A stretch of 63,829 bases of DNA from Shewanella holmiensis (lineage in GTDB: Bacteria > Pseudomonadota > Gammaproteobacteria > Enterobacterales > Shewanellaceae): contig NZ_JAMTCD010000022.1 in the NCBI RefSeq assembly GCF_025370255.1, positions 1 through 63,829 of the forward strand. Reading direction: 5' to 3'. Every line of letters starts with the position of its first letter. Position 1 is the first letter of the stretch. Under the pieces are notes generated by a model. It ran no database searches. It was not told the origin of the DNA and saw nothing but the letters and a program-made list of their open reading frames with translations. A program made the position numbers and the translations under genes. This document shows, piece after piece, positions 25,456 through 34,009 of this stretch.

Positions 25456-26673
25456 TTAGCGGACCTGTATTCTTTCCACTGAAGCATCTGGCTGATGAAT
25501 AACAAAGTCTAATTGAACCTGCGCACCTTTCATACCATTAGCGGAGGTTTGATATTGCCACTGCTCAAGTGCTGTCACTGCGGAGTCATCAAATACCCCG
25601 GCAGGAGATGACTTAATCACCATCACATTGGATACCTTACCTGCTGGATTAATATCAAACGACAATTGCACATAACCATTCATCCCTTCTTTAGCAGCCC
25701 CAATAGGATAAACAGGTTCAATACGTGTTGTAGGGTATATTCCATCAGCTTTAGCTTGCGTCTGGCTTTGATTGTCGCCTGCTTGCGCTTGCTGATTTAA
25801 GGTTAGCGCACTAACACTAAGTAATAGCGTCACTCCCATTAATACCAAGGTATTTTTTCCATGTTGTTTTTTCATTTGTAAGATCCTTTCTTTAAGTATG
25901 GTTTTGTCCCCATAGTGAGTATGTAGCATGCTTAACGGTGCATGCTGCGAATAAGCCAATAGCGCTTTGCTATAGGCAATTTTAGAATCTGTTTCCATAT
26001 TGGCTGTCACTTGTGCGTCACATGACAGCTCTTGATCTTGCCTAAAACGACGGTAAGCGCACCACATCAGCGGGTTAAACCAAAACATAATCGTTAAGCT
26101 ATAAGCCAATATATTGGCCCATAAATCACCGCGCTGATAATGATAAAGCTCATGTTGAATAATGGCGTCTTGCTGATGACTATCAAGCAAGGTAAAACTG
26201 TTTGGCACTAATATTTGCGGCGCGATTAACCCAACTAACATGGGCGATTCAATATTGGGATGAATAAATACATTAAGCTTGCCTGACTCAATCACAAAAG
26301 GCTTGGCGCGTCGCGTGAGCTGTTGCAGATGAATAGAATCTGAGACTAAATTAACCACCAATACCAGCACTACAGCAGCATACAGGTAAGGCAAATATAA
26401 TAACTTAAACCAGCTACTCGACATCGATGCGGTATCAGTAGCCTGCACATAATATTGTTGAATAACACCCAGTGTTTGATTTGGGCTTAACCAATTAAAG
26501 TACTGTGGTAACAGAGTTTGCACTACATCCGCAAGTGGTAACAGTGGCACAACAAGCCAAAGACTATAAGTATAATGCGCGCCTATTTTTGACAATAAAA
26601 AACGATGTGAAATTAATAATGTTACACAAACCAAACTAAGTAATAGGGTTTGTTCCATAAACCAACTGATCAT
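25456..26673 (-). CDS. BlaR1-like M56 membrane metallopeptidase fused to a TonB C-terminal domain
   Basis: A 405-residue membrane protein. The M56 peptidase part has about four membrane segments (near 5-22, 34-50, 95-112 and 280-296) and the zinc motif HELYH (H174, E175, H178), with a downstream acidic residue in QELSCDA. In place of the beta-lactam sensor of BlaR1, the C-terminus (about 320-395) is a TonB-type domain: TTRIEPVYPIGAAKEGMNG, YVQLSFDINPAGKVSNV and DDSAVTALEQWQYQ. The protease is expected to inactivate the neighbouring BlaI-type repressor. The start ATG 26673 overlaps the BlaI stop (TGATG) and has AGGAG upstream, so the genes are coupled; the longer frame to 26694 is rejected. 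Confidence 0.88.
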   Translation of the reverse strand: MISWFMEQTLLLSLVCVTLLISHRFLLSKIGAHYTYSLWLVVPLLPLADVVQTLLPQYFNWLSPNQTLGVIQQYYVQATDTASMSSSWFKLLYLPYLYAAVVLVLVVNLVSDSIHLQQLTRRAKPFVIESGKLNVFIHPNIESPMLVGLIAPQILVPNSFTLLDSHQQDAIIQHELYHYQRGDLWANILAYSLTIMFWFNPLMWCAYRRFRQDQELSCDAQVTANMETDSKIAYSKALLAYSQHAPLSMLHTHYGDKTILKERILQMKKQHGKNTLVLMGVTLLLSVSALTLNQQAQAGDNQSQTQAKADGIYPTTRIEPVYPIGAAKEGMNGYVQLSFDINPAGKVSNVMVIKSSPAGVFDDSAVTALEQWQYQTSANGMKGAQVQLDFVIHQPDASVERIQVR

Positions 26674-27047
26674 CACTTTTGCTCCTTGTGCCAATCATCA
26701 AGCAAGCTTTGTAACTCAGCAACATCCTCAGCCGATAGCTTATTTTTCTCAGCAAAACCGGCCACTAATGGGGTTAATTTTCCGGCAAATAGTCTATCTA
26801 CAAAAGACACTGACTCTTTTAATGTGTATTCTTGCTCAGCAATTAACGGCGAGTAATGATATGTGCGCCCTTGCTTTTCAAAACTCAACGCATTTTTTTT
26901 AACTAAACGATTCAGCAAGGTTTTTACTGTTTTCTCATGCATATCATGGCTTTGCTCTAATGCTTCTACCAGCTCATTAGAGGTTAATGGCGACCGCAAC
27001 CAAAGTTGCTGTAATACTAACAATTCACTGTTACTGATTTCTTTCAT
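26673..27047 (-). CDS. BlaI/MecI/CopY-family transcriptional repressor
   Basis: A 124-residue winged-helix repressor. The N-terminal HTH (ISNSELLVLQQLWLRSPLTSNELVEAL ... HEKTVKTLLNRLVKKNAL) matches the BlaI family, and the C-terminal helices form the dimer domain that the partner protease would cut. Two TACA-NN-TGTA palindromes lie in its promoter, fitting autoregulation. It is the first gene of the operon and is coupled by a one-base stop/start overlap to the M56-TonB gene. The inducing signal is unknown; no beta-lactamase gene is nearby. Confidence 0.92.
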   Translation of the reverse strand: MKEISNSELLVLQQLWLRSPLTSNELVEALEQSHDMHEKTVKTLLNRLVKKNALSFEKQGRTYHYSPLIAEQEYTLKESVSFVDRLFAGKLTPLVAGFAEKNKLSAEDVAELQSLLDDWHKEQK

Positions 27048-27083
27048 GCTTAGTCACTTACTAGGTTGTGGTTCACTTATTAA

Positions 27084-27125
27084 GATTACACATGTAATCA
27101 ATATAATTAAATTACAACTGTAATC
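27084..27125. promoter_or_regulatory. Two BlaI-type operators
   Basis: GATTACACATGTAATC (27084-27099) and ATTACAACTGTAAT (27111-27124) are both TACA-N2-TGTA palindromes with centres 26 bases apart. They lie 37-78 bases upstream of the BlaI-type gene. TACA/TGTA is the known core for BlaI/MecI binding. Confidence 0.85.
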
Positions 27126-27172
27126 TAAAATAAGCAAGCAGTTATTTGATCTATTTATTAGCAATGACTGCA

Positions 27173-27202
27173 ATAAAAAAGCCCAATCGAAAGATTGGGC
27201 TT
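27173..27202 (-). terminator. Rho-independent terminator of the metal-efflux operon
   Basis: AAGCCCAATC (27179-27188) pairs perfectly with GATTGGGCTT (27193-27202) over a GAAA tetraloop. The A-run at 27173-27180 gives a leftward U-run after the RND gene. Confidence 0.92.
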
Positions 27203-27225
27203 GGTGTCATCCACTTAAGTGAGTG

Positions 27226-30200
27226 CTATTTGCCCTTGTACAGCCATTGATAAACAGTAGGCAATACCAATAAGGTCAATGCGGTTGAACTGAATAATCC
27301 GCCAATAATCACCACGGCTAACGGTTGCTGAATTTCGCTACCCACACCGCTTGATAACAAAATAGGGATCAGGCCTAATGCCGAGGTTAACGCGGTCATT
27401 AATACCGGTCGTAAACGGCCAACCGTACCTTCAAACACACTATCATATAGGGTTTCACCTGAGTGATTATCGACACTGGCTTGCCTGCGTTGATTAATCG
27501 AGTCCACCAGCACCACGCCATTAAGGACCGCCACACCAAACAAGGTGATAAACCCAATTGAGCTAGGGACAGACAAATAGGTACCGGTAACGTACAAGGC
27601 TACTACGCCACCAATTAATGCTAACGGCACATTAGCCATAATCAACATCACCTGCTTAATCGACCCAAACGAGAAATACAGCAGCAAGCCAATCAACACA
27701 ATTGAAATAGGCACAACCAGACTTAAGCGTTTTTGTGCCCGTTGCTGATTTTCATACTGACCACCCACCACCACGGTATAACCTGCAGGTAAATTAGCTT
27801 GTGGCACGATGGCATAAATATCGTTAACCACAGATCCCATATCGCGCCCCGACACGTTTGCTTGCACCACCACGCGGCGTTGCACATCATCACGGCGAAT
27901 ATTAGGCGGTGCCATTTCAACCACCACATCGGCAACTTCACCTAAACGCACGGTGGCACCGTTTACTCCTGTGAGGAGTAAATCCCTAAGGGCATCGGGC
28001 GAATTGCGTTGCTCTGCCCCCAAGCGCACATTGATGTCATACCTAGCATTACCATCAATCACCTGCCCAGCGCTAACACCACCTATGCCTTGGCTGACCA
28101 AACTCATCACTTGATCAACACTGATACCATAACGGGCTAACACATCTCGTTTAGGCCTAACGACAAGCTGTGCCTCTCCACTGACCTGTTCTAACGACAC
28201 ATCGACTGCGCCGTCAATTTTTTGCACTAATTCAGTCAGTTGCTGACCTTTTGCCGATAATACGTCTAAATCGGGGCCGAATATTTTGATGGCTAATTGT
28301 GCTTTAACCCCTGATAACAACTCATCTACCCGAGTGGCTATCGGTTGTGAAAACGTTAATAATAACCCCGGAAATACGCTGAGTTTTTGTTCCATTAAAC
28401 GCTGTAACTCAAATCGGTCTTTGGCACTTTTCCACTGTTCAACCGGTTTTAAGCCAATATAGACTTCAATATTGCTGACAGGCTCAGGGTCCCCCCCCAA
28501 CTCTGGCGCACCAATACGGCTAAGGGCGTAATTGACTTCAGGAAACTCAAGTAACAGCTTTTCGAGTTTAGGGGCGATATCAATTGAGGTAGATAAACTG
28601 GCGGTAGGTGCAAGTGTTACCCGCAAGTTTAAGGTGCCCTCTTCTAACTCAGGCACAAACTCAGTGCCTAAACGTGGCAGCAACGCCATGCTACTAATAA
28701 ACATCAATAAGGCGATAGCTATCACGATTTTTGGCCGAGCTAATGTGGCCTTTAACCCTTGACGATAAACCCGCTCCACTGGCATTAACAACCAACTTTG
28801 TCTGATCACCACCCCACGTTTAAAGGCATAAACCGCAAGCGCAGGCACCGCAAATAGCGCCACAACTAACGCAGCAATCATGGCTAAAATAATGCTGGTA
28901 GCCATAGGTTGAAACAGTTTACCTTCCACCCCTTCTAGGGCGAATAGCGGGGCAAACACCACGATGATAATGGCGGTGGCAAAGAAAATTGGACTACACA
29001 CTTCTTTGGCTGCTAGCCACACTTTGTGACTAATCGAGTTGGCTTCATCACCACTTTGAGTTTGGGTGTCGGCCTGAGAATGAAGTGCTGGCAAGTTGTC
29101 ATTTTTGGTTAAGTGCTTAAAAATGTTTTCAACCATCACCACCGAACCATCAACTAGCATACCAATGGCAACGGCTAGGCCGCCCAAAGACATTAAATTA
29201 GCTGACAGACCAAAATACGCCATCACCATTAACGCCAGCCCGATTGAAATCGGTATCGATAACAACACCAGTAAAGTGGCGCGAATATTGACTAAAAACA
29301 GTGCCAAGATAACTACAATAAACACAAAGGCCATCAGCAAAGCATCACGCACGGTATCAACGGCCTGCTTTACTAAATCCGCTTGATCATAAAACACTTC
29401 AAACGTTACCCCATCGGGTAAAGCCTGTTCAATTAAGCTAATGCGCGCATTGATGTCATCAATGGTTTGCTTGGTATTTGCGCCCATGCGCTTAAGCACC
29501 ACGCCTGCAACCACTTCACCCAATGGGTTTGATTCGCCGCTAGCGTCTCTGCGCGTCATGGTGACCGCACCGACGCGAATTTCACTGCCATAATCGACAT
29601 TAGCGATGTCCATCACTCTAATGGGCGTACCATTAAATTCAGTCAACGGAATATGCTTAATGGCCTCTAATCCGGCATTACCGGGCGGCAATAAACCATA
29701 ACCTCTCACGACTAACTGTGATTGCCCCTGGTCCATAAACCAGCCACCCGCATTACGGTTATTACTTTCAAGCGCTTCGATAACCTGCGCCATCGACAGT
29801 GAATAACTGCGTAGCTTGTTTAAGTCGATTTGCACTTGATATTGCAATACCTCGCCGCCAAACGACAACACCTCAGTCACACCAGATACTGGCATCAAAA
29901 TAAGCTTTACCAGGTAATCATTAATGCTGCGAAGCTCGGCAGCAGCCACACCAGATTCTGGAGTAGCGCGTAAAATGTATTGATATATTTGCCCAAGCCC
30001 TGAAGTATTAGGGCCAATTTCTGGTGTGCCCACCCCAGCAGGAATCGATTCTTTTGCAGCTTGTAACTGCTCAAAAACTTGCTGGCGCGCAAAGTAAATA
30101 TCGGTGCCCTCTGCAAACACCACGGTCACAATTGATAAGCCGGTACGCGATAACGATCGCACCTCAGTGACCGCAGGTAAGGCATACATTGCCGACTCAA

Positions 30201-30405
30201 CCGGGTAACTGATCAGCTTTTCAACCTCCTCGGCAGCCAAGCCTTCGGCGGCAGTGTTAATCGCTACCTGTACGTTAGTCACATCTGGAAACGCATCCAG
30301 ATTCAATTTGGGTAAAACAGCAATACTGCCGAACATCGCTGCCAGTAACGCCAATACCACCAGCAGTCGCTGAGTTATCGCCGAACGAATGAATGTTGCT
30401 AACAT
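27226..30405 (-). CDS. Heavy-metal efflux RND permease (CzcA/CusA family)
   Basis: A 1059-residue inner-membrane proton-driven pump of the HME-RND class. N-terminal LDAFPDVTNVQVAINTAA, the segment ISYPVESAMYALPAVTEVRSL and the fourth-helix motif GMLVDGSVVMVEN, with a charged Asp in the proton relay, are typical. Length is normal for the family. The metal is not determinable by eye; I did not find an unambiguous CusA Met triad. The start has AGGAG six bases upstream and is nine bases after the adaptor's stop, so they form one operon. No outer-membrane factor gene is next to it, so the pump probably borrows one encoded elsewhere. Confidence 0.95.
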   Translation of the reverse strand: MLATFIRSAITQRLLVVLALLAAMFGSIAVLPKLNLDAFPDVTNVQVAINTAAEGLAAEEVEKLISYPVESAMYALPAVTEVRSLSRTGLSIVTVVFAEGTDIYFARQQVFEQLQAAKESIPAGVGTPEIGPNTSGLGQIYQYILRATPESGVAAAELRSINDYLVKLILMPVSGVTEVLSFGGEVLQYQVQIDLNKLRSYSLSMAQVIEALESNNRNAGGWFMDQGQSQLVVRGYGLLPPGNAGLEAIKHIPLTEFNGTPIRVMDIANVDYGSEIRVGAVTMTRRDASGESNPLGEVVAGVVLKRMGANTKQTIDDINARISLIEQALPDGVTFEVFYDQADLVKQAVDTVRDALLMAFVFIVVILALFLVNIRATLLVLLSIPISIGLALMVMAYFGLSANLMSLGGLAVAIGMLVDGSVVMVENIFKHLTKNDNLPALHSQADTQTQSGDEANSISHKVWLAAKEVCSPIFFATAIIIVVFAPLFALEGVEGKLFQPMATSIILAMIAALVVALFAVPALAVYAFKRGVVIRQSWLLMPVERVYRQGLKATLARPKIVIAIALLMFISSMALLPRLGTEFVPELEEGTLNLRVTLAPTASLSTSIDIAPKLEKLLLEFPEVNYALSRIGAPELGGDPEPVSNIEVYIGLKPVEQWKSAKDRFELQRLMEQKLSVFPGLLLTFSQPIATRVDELLSGVKAQLAIKIFGPDLDVLSAKGQQLTELVQKIDGAVDVSLEQVSGEAQLVVRPKRDVLARYGISVDQVMSLVSQGIGGVSAGQVIDGNARYDINVRLGAEQRNSPDALRDLLLTGVNGATVRLGEVADVVVEMAPPNIRRDDVQRRVVVQANVSGRDMGSVVNDIYAIVPQANLPAGYTVVVGGQYENQQRAQKRLSLVVPISIVLIGLLLYFSFGSIKQVMLIMANVPLALIGGVVALYVTGTYLSVPSSIGFITLFGVAVLNGVVLVDSINQRRQASVDNHSGETLYDSVFEGTVGRLRPVLMTALTSALGLIPILLSSGVGSEIQQPLAVVIIGGLFSSTALTLLVLPTVYQWLYKGK

Positions 30406-30414
30406 GCCAAACTC

Positions 30415-31662
30415 CTAGTGGTTATGAATATCAAAGCCAGATTTAGCCAATTCAGACGCTAGAAAAAACGCCCCTGACACCACCACTTTTGAGCCACTTT
30501 CAATCCCACTAACAAGATTCAGCCCACGCTGACTTTGCACCACATCAACTTCAACTGCCTCAAAGCCATCTTGATCTTCAATAAACACTTGCCAATCTCC
30601 ATCACTGCTGCGGGTTAATGCGCTATCAGGCACAATAATGCCGTGTAAACTCCCTTTCGCATGGGTATGGCCAGTCACTGGTTTACTGGTATCAAGGCTG
30701 CTTTGCTGAAAGTACAACTCGGCAAACTCGCCGGCATGCAGCACATGTTGCTGATTCGGCATACTGATCCACACCTGTTCTGTGCGGGTAATGGCATTAA
30801 GCTCATGCGAGCGACCAATCACAACACCGGTGACATTTCGCTGCCCAACACGCACCAAAGCCGATTGCCCAATGGCGACACGTTCAGACTGCACAGGGGT
30901 TAATTGTGCTTCAACCCATAAAAACGACTCGTCGGTAAGTTGCATTAACGCTGTGCCCGCTGCTAATACCTGCCCTAGCATGGCGGCATCTTGCTGCACC
31001 CGTCCTGAAATTGGCGCTAATAATTGAAATTGGCCAATCGATTGAGGCGAAGTTGTCAGGGCGCTAATTTGTTCTGGCGTCATCATAATGGCATTAAGCA
31101 CCGCACGTTTAAGCTCGGCATTCACTTCTGTGCGCATTTTCTCACTGGCACTAATCGTCCCTTTAGCCATACGACTCACTCGCTGCCACTCTGTCGCCGC
31201 ATTAATATAATCGGCTTGAGCTTGAGCAATGTCGGTGCCACCTAAAGTGAGTAATGCTTGGCCTTTTAACACTTGCTGCCCCGGCACCACATGGCGTTTT
31301 AATACTTGCATTGCTAACTGCGGGGCAATGGTGACGGTTTTATCTTTATCAACCACCAGCTGAGCTGTGGCAACGGAAGTCAAATCAAAAGGACTACTAT
31401 TGAGGGTTTCTACTCGAATGTTAGCCAACTCGCGTTGCTGCGCTGTTAACGTTAAGGCGTCGTCATGTTCATCCTCATCCTCATCCCCTTGGGGGTGAGC
31501 TGCAGACGGCTGTGGTTCATGATCATCACTTGCCATAACCGTATTGCTAAAAAGCATTAAGCCAAGGCCGATAACGGCTAGCCACACTAATTGACGTACA
31601 ATGAAACTAAACGATGCTAAAAACCGAGTATTTACCGGCAAATTGATAACTGGAATTGTCAT
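30415..31662 (-). CDS. RND efflux periplasmic adaptor (CzcB/CusB-like)
   Basis: A 415-residue membrane-fusion protein linking the pump to an outer-membrane channel. A signal or anchor segment at about 25-44 is followed by a very acidic, His-containing stretch (around 45-68, with DEDEDEHDD) that may bind metal. Barrel-sandwich hybrid segments (QVLKRHVVPGQQVLKGQALLTLGG and LLAPISGRVQQDAAMLGQ) and the C-terminal domain (LVSGIESGSKVVVSGAFFLASE) follow. AGGA seven bases before the ATG supports the start. Confidence 0.93.
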   Translation of the reverse strand: MTIPVINLPVNTRFLASFSFIVRQLVWLAVIGLGLMLFSNTVMASDDHEPQPSAAHPQGDEDEDEHDDALTLTAQQRELANIRVETLNSSPFDLTSVATAQLVVDKDKTVTIAPQLAMQVLKRHVVPGQQVLKGQALLTLGGTDIAQAQADYINAATEWQRVSRMAKGTISASEKMRTEVNAELKRAVLNAIMMTPEQISALTTSPQSIGQFQLLAPISGRVQQDAAMLGQVLAAGTALMQLTDESFLWVEAQLTPVQSERVAIGQSALVRVGQRNVTGVVIGRSHELNAITRTEQVWISMPNQQHVLHAGEFAELYFQQSSLDTSKPVTGHTHAKGSLHGIIVPDSALTRSSDGDWQVFIEDQDGFEAVEVDVVQSQRGLNLVSGIESGSKVVVSGAFFLASELAKSGFDIHNH

Positions 31663-31788
31663 AAATAAATCCTAGAACTCAAGCATGACCAAGTTGAAAT
31701 GCTTCGATAAGCATTCAATTTAGCCATAAAAATAATCAAGCTTGTCTGTCGAAACAGCAAACCTTTAATGAATGAATTTAAACAGGAT

Positions 31789-32241
31789 TTATATTATCGG
31801 GGGGCGGTAAGTCGCACCTAAAGCGGGGGCTAAATAAGATTGAGCGGTTTGAAGCGGTTGTTGATTAGCTTGATCAGCCGTATAGAGTTGTTCGGGCAGC
31901 ACGATAGCCACTAAACCACCGTGACACTGGCAGTCTAGGCACAAATCAACCGTCTTGTTAGTAGGCGCTGGGTGAGAATGATCATCTGAAGGCGCATGCT
32001 CGCGGGCCCCCTCTGCAGCGCAACTGCATTGTATACATTCAGCAAGTTGACTAAGGGCGGCAATATCTAAGGTTGGCGTGAACTGAACATGGGCATGATT
32101 GCCTTTATCTTCAGCACTATTGCCTAGATGTAATTGATGCCCACCTAAATTCGCGCCGGCAAATTGCAGCACAATAATAGCGATCAAAAGTTTGATTGAT
32201 CGCATCACTGAAAACGAATTAAGATGGATCATATTAATCAT
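31789..32241 (-). CDS. Small exported Cys/His-rich protein of the metal-efflux operon
   Basis: A 150-residue (or shorter) protein with an N-terminal hydrophobic segment (about 15-32) and many potential metal ligands: CIQCSC, the DDHSHP stretch and CLDCQCHGG. It precedes the adaptor by about 125 bases. This composition and position resemble small periplasmic metal-binding or DUF2946-like proteins near CzcCBA operons, but I cannot name a family. Several ATGs are possible (32241, 32232, 32205) and none has a strong ribosome-binding site. Confidence 0.65.
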   Translation of the reverse strand: MINMIHLNSFSVMRSIKLLIAIIVLQFAGANLGGHQLHLGNSAEDKGNHAHVQFTPTLDIAALSQLAECIQCSCAAEGAREHAPSDDHSHPAPTNKTVDLCLDCQCHGGLVAIVLPEQLYTADQANQQPLQTAQSYLAPALGATYRPPII

Positions 32242-32253
32242 CTAAAACGGCGT

Positions 32254-32430
32254 TTACTTGAACACGCAGTGTTTAGCATAATCGGCAGCTTCATTTGAAG
32301 ACCAATCACCGCTTGGTTTCTCTTTCATTTGCTTACACCATGCTTCGCTACCCACTTCTGGTGCGCATGCTGTTAAACCTAACGTGAAAATACCCACTGC
32401 TGATAGTGCTAAAAGTTTTTTGAATAACAT
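32254..32430 (-). CDS. DUF3012-type small lipoprotein
   Basis: A 58-residue lipoprotein: signal MLFKKLLALSAVGIFTLG, lipobox LTAC, then a short mature part with APEVGSEAWCKQMKEKP and ending AKHCVFK. The WCKxMKEKPxGDW...AKHC pattern is the DUF3012 hallmark, with two cysteines. AGGAAG lies five bases before the ATG. It lies 12 bases before the start of the Cys/His-rich gene, so it probably belongs to the same transcript. Its function is unknown; position suggests an envelope role linked to metal stress. Confidence 0.82.
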   Translation of the reverse strand: MLFKKLLALSAVGIFTLGLTACAPEVGSEAWCKQMKEKPSGDWSSNEAADYAKHCVFK

Positions 32431-32494
32431 AATACTTCCTTGATTGAGTTAACAATAATTCCCCCACATAACAAACTTGCAGAGAGTAATGATC

Positions 32495-32860
32495 TTAATG
32501 TTGTGATCGCTTAGTGATCCAGTTTATCGCATCTTGTTTTTGTGAAAGCGGAAACCAGGCCACCTCACCTTGCATAAACGGTCCCATTAATCTGACAGAG
32601 TTACCTACCCAGTCAGGGCCACCTACAAATACTAATGCATCAAATGCAGGTAATTGTACTTCACCGCTACCGGTTAGCGAGCCAAACTCCCAGCCCTCTA
32701 ATAGGACATCGGCTTCAATATACAAGCACACCTGCCCCCAGTCTTTGCGGTAAGATTTAATCGCAGGCTGTAGACGGCTTCGGTAATCTTGTGCCGATAA
32801 CCGCCCGCTTACAAACAGGCTGATAACCCCTTTGGTGATATCAGAAATTTGGCATAACAT
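32495..32860 (-). CDS. SpoIIAA-like (STAS-fold) protein
   Basis: A 121-residue cytoplasmic protein. Segments such as ISLFVSGRLSAQDYRSRL and the alternating strands before FDALVFVGG resemble the SpoIIAA-like family (STAS-type fold), where a 'G.lta.dY..l.p' pattern is typical. The frame opens at 32956, but ATG 32860 has GGAG six bases upstream and removes an implausible N-terminus, so I choose it. It is divergent from arfB. Its role is unknown. Confidence 0.65.
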   Translation of the reverse strand: MLCQISDITKGVISLFVSGRLSAQDYRSRLQPAIKSYRKDWGQVCLYIEADVLLEGWEFGSLTGSGEVQLPAFDALVFVGGPDWVGNSVRLMGPFMQGEVAWFPLSQKQDAINWITKRSQH

Positions 32861-32998
32861 AAACAGCTCCGGAGTCATGGTGACTAACCGATAAAAATCG
32901 ATTAGTAACGCATTCACTTCAATGGCGCAAATCATAACAAATATTACTGCCGCCAATATATAACTATTTTTAATCTAAAAAGTGATACCCTTTACACT

Positions 32999-33418
32999 AT
33001 GATAAATATTTCCAATAGTGTGACAATCGAAGACAAGGAACTTGAGTGGCAATTTGTCCGCTCAAGTGGTGCAGGCGGCCAACACATAAATAAAGTGTCT
33101 ACTGCTGCACAGCTGATTTTCGACATCAATCAATCGTCTTTACCTGATTTTTATAAACAAAAATTATTGGCCAAGGCAGATCATCGTATTACCCAAAGCG
33201 GTAAAATCATCATTAAGTGTCAGCAATCTCGCAGCCAAGATTTTAATCGCCAACTGGCGTTAGAGCAGTTTATTGCGCTCATAAAAAGTGCCACTATTGT
33301 GGCCAAAAAACGCATTGCGACTAAGGCCACTAAAGGCAGCCAAAAGCGGCGTATTGAAACCAAGAAACAACGCGGCGCCACCAAAGCATTACGTCAAAGT
33401 AAGCCCAAGTTTGATTAA
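32999..33418 (+). CDS. arfB: Alternative ribosome-rescue peptidyl-tRNA hydrolase ArfB
   Basis: A 139-residue release-factor-like protein that frees ribosomes stalled on mRNAs without a stop codon. GGQ is at 26-28 in SSGAGGQHINKVSTAAQL, and the C-terminus is a strongly basic tail (KKRIATKATKGSQKRRIETKKQRG) that inserts in the mRNA channel. There is no stop-codon recognition domain, as expected for YaeJ/ArfB. The ribosome-binding site is weak. Confidence 0.93.
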   Translation: MINISNSVTIEDKELEWQFVRSSGAGGQHINKVSTAAQLIFDINQSSLPDFYKQKLLAKADHRITQSGKIIIKCQQSRSQDFNRQLALEQFIALIKSATIVAKKRIATKATKGSQKRRIETKKQRGATKALRQSKPKFD

Positions 33419-33537
33419 TGAATAAATTTTGGTTTACTGAACAACTAACTTGCGTTAAAAACAAACTAAGCAACCTGAAATTAGGTTAACTAAAACGGTG
33501 AATAATCGCCATAAGTTGTGATTGCCAAAGGATTATC

Positions 33538-33993
33538 ATGAGCCAAACTGCAAAAATCTTATTAGTAAACGGCCCTAATTTAAACTTACTCGGCCGCCGC
33601 GAGCCGGGTCATTACGGCACTCAAAACTTGGCGACTATTGTGTCTGAATTACAAAGCGCAGCCAGTGCTGCTGGTGTCGTGCTGGAACATATTCAGTCTA
33701 ATGCTGAGCATGAAATTATTGATGCCATTCACGCGACTGATGCACAGTTTATTATTATTAACCCTGCCGCATTTACCCATACCAGTGTGGCGATCCGCGA
33801 TGCGATTTTGGGTGTGGCGATTCCGTTTATTGAAGTGCATTTATCTAACGTTCACGCCCGTGAGCCATTCAGACATCACTCGTATTTTTCTGATAAAGCG
33901 CTTGGGGTCATTTGTGGATTGGGCGCACAAGGTTATCAGTTTGCATTACAAGCTGCGCTTAAACACGTACAGGATAATAACGCGCCACACTAA
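33538..33993 (+). CDS. aroQ: Type II 3-dehydroquinate dehydratase
   Basis: A 151-residue enzyme that dehydrates 3-dehydroquinate to 3-dehydroshikimate in the shikimate pathway. Signatures include [17 protein letters not shown] (catalytic Arg and Tyr), the conserved NPAAFTHTS and [26 protein letters not shown] precedes the ATG. In many gammaproteobacteria aroQ sits before accBC; here it stands alone, so this may be an additional copy. Confidence 0.95.
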   Translation: MSQTAKILLVNGPNLNLLGRREPGHYGTQNLATIVSELQSAASAAGVVLEHIQSNAEHEIIDAIHATDAQFIIINPAAFTHTSVAIRDAILGVAIPFIEVHLSNVHAREPFRHHSYFSDKALGVICGLGAQGYQFALQAALKHVQDNNAPH

Positions 33994-34009
33994 CCACCTT
34001 AACGCCCCG

